Positions 58,458 to 64,000 of a stretch of DNA of 64,000 nucleotides are shown one piece after another. Position numbers and translations under genes: made by a program. The notes beneath the pieces are model-generated. The model did no database searches, was not told the origin of the DNA, and worked only from the letters and a program-made list of their open reading frames with translations. The DNA comes from PALSA-1006 sp041660815. GTDB lineage: Bacteria; Pseudomonadota; Gammaproteobacteria; Burkholderiales; Gallionellaceae. Location: contig JBAZVN010000003.1 in NCBI GenBank assembly GCA_041660815.1, positions 62,001 through 126,000 of the forward strand. The letters are read 5' to 3'. Every line of letters begins with the position of its first letter. Position 1 is the stretch's first letter.

Positions 58458-60278
58458 ATGGAATTCTTAAAGTTAAAAAATGGGGTTTTGATTAGCGCGT
58501 TGGCACTGGCGTTGTCGGCATGCGGTAGCAGTTCATCAGATGCTCCGGCAGTTACGCCTACAGCTGGGTTATCCGGTAAAGTGGTAGACGGTTACGTTAG
58601 TGGCGCCACGGTTACGATGGACCTTAATGATGACCGCATATGCTCTTCAACTGAGCCAACAGTAACAACCAATGGTTTAGGTGGATATACCTTCACAGCC
58701 GCTGCAAATACAAACAATGGACAACACATGATTTGCTCCAGCGGTGGCGTTGACATTTCCAGCGGTGCTGCTTTCGTGGGTGAACTTAAGGCTCCTCCCG
58801 GTTCATCTGTGTTATCTCCATTAACTAGTTTAGTTCAAGCGGCAGTAGACTCAACGCTGCCAGCTCCTGTTGTGGGCACTCCTTCAGCCCCAACTGCAGC
58901 TGCAATTACTACGGCTGTAACTAATACTGCGACAAACCTGAATCTAACCGGAGTTAATCTTATAACGGCTGACCCGGTTACGCACAGTAATACCAGCTTG
59001 ATCCAGACCACAGCCGCTGTACAAACCATTTTGTCAGCGACAACTAAACATGTTGCGTCAGCAACCGGACTGCAGAATTCTGGTTCCACGGTGAACAATG
59101 CTGTCTTTCAAAATGCAGTACAAGCGGTTCTTGCATCTCTCACGGCTACCCCGGTAACATCTACTGCAACTCTATCAAACCTATCCACATCTGTCGTTAC
59201 GGGTACAGTGACTAGAATGCAAACCAACCCAGTTGTAAGTGCACTGGGTAATGTGAGCACAGCTTCACCGACCAGCATTGCCGCTGTCGCGTCTAACGCG
59301 GTTTCCAAAGCAACTCAGGACATCGTATCAGTTCCTGTCTCTCAATTGATAAGTAGCAATGGCGGAGCTGCGGCGGCGGTAGCTTCTATTACACAAACCC
59401 AGAATTCCGTCGCAAATACGATTAATACAATTAAAGATATGTTGAGCACGTCATTTGCTAGCGGGGTAGGAGCCACTGATCCCATCTTCAGTAATTTGAG
59501 CACAGCTATTTTGGCTGCAGCGCCCCAAAGCGGTGTTTCCGCTGCGAGCGCAGTTGCCAGTGTTGCTACTTTGAACCAGCAGATTCAATCCGCAGTGACT
59601 GCAGCTGCAGCTTCGGGCGTAGCAGTCTCCGCGCCAACTGTTGCGATTTCAACACTGCTTTTGTCTAATCCGACCGTGAACGGTAACCCAGTGAACATTG
59701 CTAGTGGCGTTGCTGTAGCCGGTGCACCAACATCTGCCGGAATGACCGTTACAGTGAATGGTAAGCCGACACTGCCGTCAACAGTTTCTGCTGGTATCAG
59801 CATTAAACAAACGACAGGAACTCGTGAACTGAATCTGCTGATTGATGAAGTTAATCTATCTTGCGTTAATGGCTCAGACGTTGCCGAGGCATGCACTTCC
59901 ACAAGCACCGTTAAAGTGAGTGTACCAACTACGGCCAAGCTGTACGTATATGGTGTAACTGCAGCTGGAGCTACGGCTAGTGCAACCTTGAGCAATACGA
60001 CTGCGGCATCAATGATCTCAAGTCAGGGTAATGCAGTAAATATCAATTGGACTCCGGCACTTACTGCCTTAGTGGCAAAGGGCGGCGCGTTTACCAATTT
60101 GTTAAACGTAAAGGGTACATTTGACGTTAAGGTCGGCTTTAGCGGTGACATTTCAATGACTAAAACAGTTGGTGAAACTGCTGATGTAATTACATCAACA
60201 GTACCAGACAGCGCAGCCTTCCCGAATGGCGGAGTGTTTGCCGGTCAGGGTACTGCTGTAACCGTGACAGTAAACTAA
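58458..60278 (+). CDS. Large Ala/Thr/Ser/Val-rich surface or periplasmic lipoprotein
   Basis: 606 residues. The N-terminus ends in a lipobox (LISALALALSACGSSSSD; C at 22), so it is lipid-anchored. The mature part starts with a small beta domain GLSGKVVDGYVSGATVTMDLNDDRIC..TNGLGGYTFTA (CarboxypepD_reg-like, about 40-95). It is followed by about 400 low-complexity residues rich in Ala, Thr, Ser and Val with few charged residues, as in extended surface fibres, and a C-terminal region with paired Cys (LSCVNGSDVAEACTS). Composition and length suggest a secreted or outer-membrane structural role. An intrinsic terminator follows the gene. Confidence 0.75.
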   Translation: MEFLKLKNGVLISALALALSACGSSSSDAPAVTPTAGLSGKVVDGYVSGATVTMDLNDDRICSSTEPTVTTNGLGGYTFTAAANTNNGQHMICSSGGVDISSGAAFVGELKAPPGSSVLSPLTSLVQAAVDSTLPAPVVGTPSAPTAAAITTAVTNTATNLNLTGVNLITADPVTHSNTSLIQTTAAVQTILSATTKHVASATGLQNSGSTVNNAVFQNAVQAVLASLTATPVTSTATLSNLSTSVVTGTVTRMQTNPVVSALGNVSTASPTSIAAVASNAVSKATQDIVSVPVSQLISSNGGAAAAVASITQTQNSVANTINTIKDMLSTSFASGVGATDPIFSNLSTAILAAAPQSGVSAASAVASVATLNQQIQSAVTAAAASGVAVSAPTVAISTLLLSNPTVNGNPVNIASGVAVAGAPTSAGMTVTVNGKPTLPSTVSAGISIKQTTGTRELNLLIDEVNLSCVNGSDVAEACTSTSTVKVSVPTTAKLYVYGVTAAGATASATLSNTTAASMISSQGNAVNINWTPALTALVAKGGAFTNLLNVKGTFDVKVGFSGDISMTKTVGETADVITSTVPDSAAFPNGGVFAGQGTAVTVTVN

Positions 60279-60299
60279 TACACTGTCTTTGTAGTATTA

Positions 60300-60334
60300 A
60301 AAAGGGAACATGCATTGCGTGTTCCCTTTTTTTA
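60300..60334 (+). terminator. Intrinsic terminator after the lipoprotein gene
   Basis: Stem GGGAACA / TGTTCCC (60304-60310 and 60320-60326) with a 9-base loop, flanked by an A-run upstream and a T-run (60327-60333) downstream. This is a good rho-independent terminator on the plus strand. It overlaps the first codons of the long frame starting at 60310, which is why I place the next start at 60343. Confidence 0.88.
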
Positions 60335-60342
60335 TATCGCAT

Positions 60343-61446
60343 ATGAATATTCTATTGCTCCCCCAAATTTTTCGCAGCAGCCCGTTCTGGCTGTTGTTTA
60401 TCATCTACCTCAGTGTCGGCAAGTCGCAGGCCGCGCCTCTCGATGCTTTGCTAAGCGCCAATACGCCGCCCGGTTTCTCCGGTTATCTGGAAACCTCTCT
60501 CGACCTGATGAATAGCACCGTAGATGTATTGAACATTCGCGGCAGCGATCCGGTGTACGGCGGCACTACGGTAGGCGACTACGATGGCGATCACCTGCGC
60601 GCCGGCTTAGGATTGAGTCGTCTGTGGTTGGAGGGCAGCTATTGGCGCCGCAATATGCTGTATCGCAACGACAATTTTGCGTTGACCAGCTCACATATGG
60701 CCGGTCAATTTAAACTGCTGGAGGGCGGCAAGGAAAGCCTCAGTCTGGGCTTGCGCTGGAGCGCCTGGAGTAACGATACCGGCATCTTGAAAAAATCCTC
60801 GCCAACCTTCATTCAAGATCGAACCGTGCAAACCATCAACATCGTGAATCCGCGCGATTCCCAGCGCAGCTGGGATTTAATTGCCAGCTATCCTGTAACG
60901 GAGCAAATCGAATTGTCCGGATTTGCCGGCACTGGCCGTAGCTCGGTGAGCGTGGATTCGTTAAATGCCAGCTACGTGAATAGCACCGGATGCCTGTATA
61001 ATATGTTCTTTGAAAACAATGGGATATATGGGGCGCTGGCTGCGCCTTGCGCGACGGCTAATATCCTTAATTTTTCTATTGGCGGCCCGGGTTCAAACAT
61101 GGTTCAGGAATTGAATTACACCGCTACCTTTCAACAGGCGGGGGGCTCATTAAAGTGGTCGAATCAAAATTGGTTGGTACATGGCGGCTATCAGTTTCAG
61201 CAGCTAAGCCGTGACCAGGTGGATGAGGTAATCGTGAGTCGCGGAGGAAAGACTTACACCAATAATCATATTGTGGTCGGCCATATTGAGCGTAAAGTGT
61301 TTACCCATGCCCGTGTGTTCATGCGCGGACAAATAATGAGCAACCAATTTGTCGGCGAAATTCCGTTTTCCTACAACAGCTTCACCGCCGCAAAATTCAA
61401 CAAGAAATATGGCTTTGCCAGCTTTGGAGTGAAACTTGAGTTTTAA
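60343..61446 (+). CDS. Predicted outer-membrane barrel protein
   Basis: 367 residues from ATG 60343. A signal peptide (FRSSPFWLLFIIYLSVGKSQAAP) is followed by a chain of alternating strands with many Tyr, Trp and Arg (LGLSRLWLEGSYWRRNMLY, WDLIASYPV, WLVHGGYQFQQL), ending KYGFASFGVKLEF with C-terminal Phe, the barrel signal. It most resembles small unclassified outer-membrane proteins. It follows the lipoprotein gene and its terminator on the same strand, so a role with that lipoprotein is possible but unproven. Confidence 0.72.
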   Translation: MNILLLPQIFRSSPFWLLFIIYLSVGKSQAAPLDALLSANTPPGFSGYLETSLDLMNSTVDVLNIRGSDPVYGGTTVGDYDGDHLRAGLGLSRLWLEGSYWRRNMLYRNDNFALTSSHMAGQFKLLEGGKESLSLGLRWSAWSNDTGILKKSSPTFIQDRTVQTINIVNPRDSQRSWDLIASYPVTEQIELSGFAGTGRSSVSVDSLNASYVNSTGCLYNMFFENNGIYGALAAPCATANILNFSIGGPGSNMVQELNYTATFQQAGGSLKWSNQNWLVHGGYQFQQLSRDQVDEVIVSRGGKTYTNNHIVVGHIERKVFTHARVFMRGQIMSNQFVGEIPFSYNSFTAAKFNKKYGFASFGVKLEF

Positions 61447-61508
61447 CTTTGTGTTGTTGCCAACACATTTTACTTTTACCCGATTTTTTTCTTAAGGAGT
61501 TTACGCAA

Positions 61509-61808
61509 ATGAAACGCATATTATTGACATCTACAGTGCTGGCAGTTTTATCACTTTCAAGCACAGCTTGGGCAGTTGAAACAGAAGCCGCAAAAGCACC
61601 GGCGGCACAACAACCGCAGCGCATGTATGGGAGTCAACTGATGACGCAGCAGGAGCGCATTGAGTATCGTGCCAAAATGCGTGCTGCTAAATCTGCGGAT
61701 GAAAGGGCCATGATTCGTAAAGAGCATCATGAAAAAATGAAACTGCGCGCTAAAGAACGTGGAGTTGAATTGCCTGAAAATCCCCCAGTCGGGAGAGTTG
61801 CACGCTAA
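61509..61808 (+). CDS. Small secreted basic protein
   Basis: 99 residues with a signal peptide (MKRILLTSTVLAVLSLSSTAWAVE; AAGGAG before the start). The mature chain is highly charged and helical: QLMTQQERIEYRAKMRAAKSADERAMIRKEHHEKMKLRAKERG is spread over residues 45-88. Such EYRAKMRAAKS..R.REHHE patterns occur in unclassified small periplasmic proteins of betaproteobacteria. A role in metal or envelope stress (CpxP-like) is a guess by composition only. Confidence 0.7.
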   Translation: MKRILLTSTVLAVLSLSSTAWAVETEAAKAPAAQQPQRMYGSQLMTQQERIEYRAKMRAAKSADERAMIRKEHHEKMKLRAKERGVELPENPPVGRVAR

Positions 61809-61810
61809 TG

Positions 61811-61886
61811 TTTGGAGTGCTGCGGCATGACGCAGCCAGCGCGCAGCGCAACTATCAGAAAATGGAGTCGTGCCGCGAACTCCAAA
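61811..61886. repeat. TTTGGAGT..ACTCCAAA inverted repeat with GCTGCGGCATGACGCAGC core
   Basis: The arms TTTGGAGTGCTGCGGCATGAC (61811-61831) and its near reverse complement (61867-61886) bracket about 35 bases; the left arm itself contains a GCTGCG/CGCAGC palindrome. It is related to the element at 38204. It sits immediately after the small secreted protein gene, and a 63-codon frame across it is an artefact. Confidence 0.55.
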
Positions 61887-61900
61887 ATGATTATCTAAAG

Positions 61901-61927
61901 GGAGCGCGGGCAGGATGCCCGCGCTCC
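61901..61927. terminator. Strong hairpin between convergent genes
   Basis: Perfect 12-base-pair stem GGAGCGCGGGCA / TGCCCGCGCTCC with a 3-base loop, followed by TTAAA on one side and preceded by TAAAG. It lies between the small secreted protein gene and the convergent chemotaxis receptor gene. Both ends lack a long T-run, so it is a weak bidirectional terminator or a repeat hairpin. Confidence 0.5.
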
Positions 61928-61966
61928 TTAAACCATCACCCTGTCATTTTGAAACCGGGTATTTAC

Positions 61967-63154
61967 TTACACCTTAAATTTTTGGGTAATTTCGTTTAGA
62001 TTGTGTGCGGCCGAGAGCATACGCTCGGCTTCTCCCAGGCAAATCCCGGTTAAATCGGCTGCCGCGTCGGTACGTGCCTGATTTTCTCCAATACGCCCCA
62101 GCACGATTCCGACCAGCATTTGCTGGTCATCGGCTGCTTCGCGCACTTCCTCTACCGAGCTTTTCATGGCCAAGGTTGCCTGTTCGATTTGCACAAATAT
62201 TTCCGAAGAAGCTTTCGATGCTTGCAAGCCTTGACGAACCGCGTTGGCATTTTCTTCAGAAATGCTCACGGTTGAGGCAACATCCACGCTGACACGTTTA
62301 AGTACACCGTCGATACGCATGGTGGCTTGTGCGGCTTGTTCGGAAAGTTTTCTGACCTCATCGGCCACCACGGCAAAACCGCGGCCCTGTTCACCCGCGC
62401 GGGCGGCCTCAATCGCGGCATTCAAGGCGAGCAGATTAGTCTGTTCGGCAATCGCACGAATGGCTGATACCGCGGTTTCAACTTCTTTCGCGCTACCCTC
62501 AAGGCTGCTTGCATTGGCAGAAATCTTTCGGCTCGCTTCATCCAGTGCTGAAATGGCGCGTTCAGTTGCCGTCACTTGTGCAACGCCATTGCGAACCAGT
62601 TCATCGGCGGAGCTGGCACTGTTTTTTGCGGTGTCAGATAAGCTGAGAATGTCGCTGGCGGAGCTCGCCATCCCATTGATTACATTAACTATTTCATGAG
62701 AGTTTTGGCGGTATTCGTTGATGTTTTCGCCCAGCGCGTTCATGGATGATCCAATTTCCCGCGCCGTGGCATCAACTGAATCGGCTGATTGCGTCATTTC
62801 TTGAAGCGTGCCGCGCAAACTAAGCGCCATATTGTCAAAGCCCTCAGTGATTTCGCCGACGGTATCCGCACTGCGTATGCCGCATCCTTCGCGCAAATCT
62901 CCTTTTTGAATGCGCCCCGCCGCTACGGCAACCAACCGAAGTTTACGGATCAATAACCATTCAAGTAATTTGTGATTAACCACGCCGATCGTGAGCCCGG
63001 CGGCGATACAGCCAAGGCAAAACCAGAGCAGCATGCCTTCTTTCCAATCCACAAAAAAGCTTGCATAGACAGGGAAAATTAATCCCATGGTGAGACCAAA
63101 GCCTAAAAAAGAATATCTAAGCCGGGTCAGGATTGAAGGGGTATGTTTGGACAT
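61967..63154 (-). CDS. Methyl-accepting chemotaxis protein without large periplasmic sensor
   Basis: 395-residue chemoreceptor. Two transmembrane helices lie close together (about 14-35 and 40-60) with only a short loop, so there is no periplasmic ligand domain. A HAMP-like linker follows (about 65-125), then the long signalling coiled coil with the conserved tip AIAEQTNLLALNAAIEAARAGEQGRGFAVVADEVRKLSEQ. It couples to CheA/CheW and probably senses an internal or membrane-state signal. No che genes are in the window. The protein ends EITQKFKV. Confidence 0.93.
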   Translation of the reverse strand: MSKHTPSILTRLRYSFLGFGLTMGLIFPVYASFFVDWKEGMLLWFCLGCIAAGLTIGVVNHKLLEWLLIRKLRLVAVAAGRIQKGDLREGCGIRSADTVGEITEGFDNMALSLRGTLQEMTQSADSVDATAREIGSSMNALGENINEYRQNSHEIVNVINGMASSASDILSLSDTAKNSASSADELVRNGVAQVTATERAISALDEASRKISANASSLEGSAKEVETAVSAIRAIAEQTNLLALNAAIEAARAGEQGRGFAVVADEVRKLSEQAAQATMRIDGVLKRVSVDVASTVSISEENANAVRQGLQASKASSEIFVQIEQATLAMKSSVEEVREAADDQQMLVGIVLGRIGENQARTDAAADLTGICLGEAERMLSAAHNLNEITQKFKV

Positions 63155-63264
63155 AAATTCTCCGATTATTGTTGCTGGTGAATGTTTTTAAGTTGAAAAA
63201 TTTTTTGCATGAAAGTAATAGCGGCGTCGGTTATGCAAACTTAAGTGTTGAATCTAAATAGTTT

Positions 63265-64000
63265 TTAAATGACCGAAACTCTGTCCAGATAGCGCGCGCG
63301 AAATAACAAACGCGGATGAATGCTGTCATCAGTGAAGGCACTGCGATCATGCAATACGTTGTTGCACAGCAAGCCCATGCCATTTTCCATGCGCAGACAA
63401 TGAATATGCGGATTGTCGGTGCTTAATAATGCTTCCAGGTGAGCAACCGCCGAAAGTGTTGTTTCATCCTGTTTCCATTGAATGCTGCGGGTGCGCGCCG
63501 TATAGCGCATATGCAAATGTCCTCCTTCATCCACGGAAAACACCGGGCCGGATTGGGCGGCACGTACCCCGTCGATTTCATCAATGCGTTCGGGTATGGT
63601 CATGACGTCCGGCGCCGACAGTGCGCGGATAAATTCAATATTCAGATCACGCAGCATCAGGTACGCAATTTCGTGATCCATCACACGATTTTCCCCGCCT
63701 TGTCCGGCATTTTGGACGCAGTGCAATACCATGCCGCGTATTTGTCGCTCGGGAGGATTGTAGTAACCGTCGGTGTGCCATTTGATGGCGCGGTCGGTGT
63801 AGGGTATGTAGTTTTGGCGTTGTTGGTCGTTATGGTAAACCGTGATGCGCGAGATGCCTTGCTCACCTGCAAGCCAGTTGGCATCCAGACGCTGGAGACC
63901 GAGCTGGACAGCGAATTGCTGCAACATTTTTTCATCCATCTCGGTGTGCGTCGCGTAGATCACCATGTTGCTGCGTTGGCAGCGCGTCAGTAGCTCACGG
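63265..64000 (-). CDS. TauD/TfdA-like dioxygenase, 5'-truncated by the window edge
   Basis: Open from the window end to the TGA at 63267-63265, about 245 codons seen. An Fe(II)/2-oxoglutarate dioxygenase pattern is visible: the metal pair in IKWHTDGYYNPP (HxD) and the distal His in VLHDRSAFTDD, followed by the 2-oxoglutarate-binding Arg region LLFRARYLDR. The TauD/TfdA fold fits the rest. The ATG at 63966 is internal, because the same frame reads RELLTRCQRSN upstream without a stop. The substrate is unknown. Confidence 0.78.
   Translation of the reverse strand, partial: RELLTRCQRSNMVIYATHTEMDEKMLQQFAVQLGLQRLDANWLAGEQGISRITVYHNDQQRQNYIPYTDRAIKWHTDGYYNPPERQIRGMVLHCVQNAGQGGENRVMDHEIAYLMLRDLNIEFIRALSAPDVMTIPERIDEIDGVRAAQSGPVFSVDEGGHLHMRYTARTRSIQWKQDETTLSAVAHLEALLSTDNPHIHCLRMENGMGLLCNNVLHDRSAFTDDSIHPRLLFRARYLDRVSVI

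Noticed and set aside
61808..61999. 63-codon plus-strand frame after the small secreted protein
   Set aside because: It runs through the inverted repeat and the hairpin and into the chemotaxis receptor gene.
1..64000. CRISPR array, tRNA or rRNA genes
   Set aside because: No regularly spaced direct repeats, no cloverleaf with a T-loop GGTTCGA-type box and no rRNA-like conserved stretches were found by reading.

Overview
The window is one contiguous piece of a betaproteobacterial chromosome with moderate GC content. Several things point to this group: the core operon contents (ybeY-corC, gcvT-H-P behind a tandem glycine riboswitch, accB-accC-prmA, dusB-fis-purH-purD), protein sequences of betaproteobacterial type, and a large stock of c-type cytochrome, thiol-redox and c-di-GMP genes. 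A Nitrosomonadales/Gallionellaceae-like organism is my best guess, but this is inference and not an identification. I saw no rRNA, tRNA, CRISPR array or complete insertion sequence.

Layout. 1-7.6 kb: the ybeY tail and corC, a dockerin/RTX-like Ca-binding protein, a secreted protein, a DUF3943 protein divergent from an OmpR/EnvZ-type pair, then a PfkB kinase, dgkA and tpx. 7.6-12.4 kb: the glycine cleavage operon gcvT-gcvH-gcvP, with promoter, tandem aptamers, intrinsic terminator and REP-like palindromes. 12.3-20 kb: cutA, dsbD, aroQ, accB, accC, prmA and a zinc-ribbon membrane protein (minus strand), then a DegS-like protease (plus strand). 20-26.7 kb: an eight-gene minus-strand operon holding a DUF2141 protein, a LolD/MacB-like ABC exporter, a LolA-like periplasmic protein, two outer-membrane proteins and a LytS/LytR-type pair. 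26.9-32.6 kb: a NarL-type regulator with a PAS sensor kinase, and a tandemly duplicated PAS gene whose second copy carries GGDEF.

32.6-38 kb: a compact four-gene redox cluster. It encodes a small cytochrome c, an FHA-TM-decahaem cytochrome fusion, a membrane protein with haem-b-like histidines, and a flavin oxidoreductase fused to two cNMP-binding domains and a four-cluster ferredoxin. I read it as a possible cytoplasm-to-periplasm electron path with built-in regulatory domains, and it is the best candidate here for an undescribed system. 38.3-40.8 kb: hemW, rdgB and rph. 40.8-43.8 kb: an accessory insert between rph and a PP2C phosphatase gene. It holds a decayed NERD-domain gene, an ApeA-like HEPN protein, a duplicated 3' end of the phosphatase gene and a ParE-type toxin-antitoxin operon.

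43.8-64 kb: the PP2C phosphatase, yicC, a DsbA-like/DsbB pair, a short CDF transporter, HDOD and cNMP-EAL signalling proteins, dsbC, a UbiH-family hydroxylase, dusB-fis-purH-purD, a tsaC-like gene and hemF. These are followed by a lipoprotein/outer-membrane/small secreted protein group behind stacked palindromes, a chemotaxis receptor and the edge of a TauD-like dioxygenase. Three periplasmic thiol systems (DsbD, DsbC, DsbA/B) and two haem-synthesis genes (hemW, hemF) fit the cytochrome load of the redox cluster.
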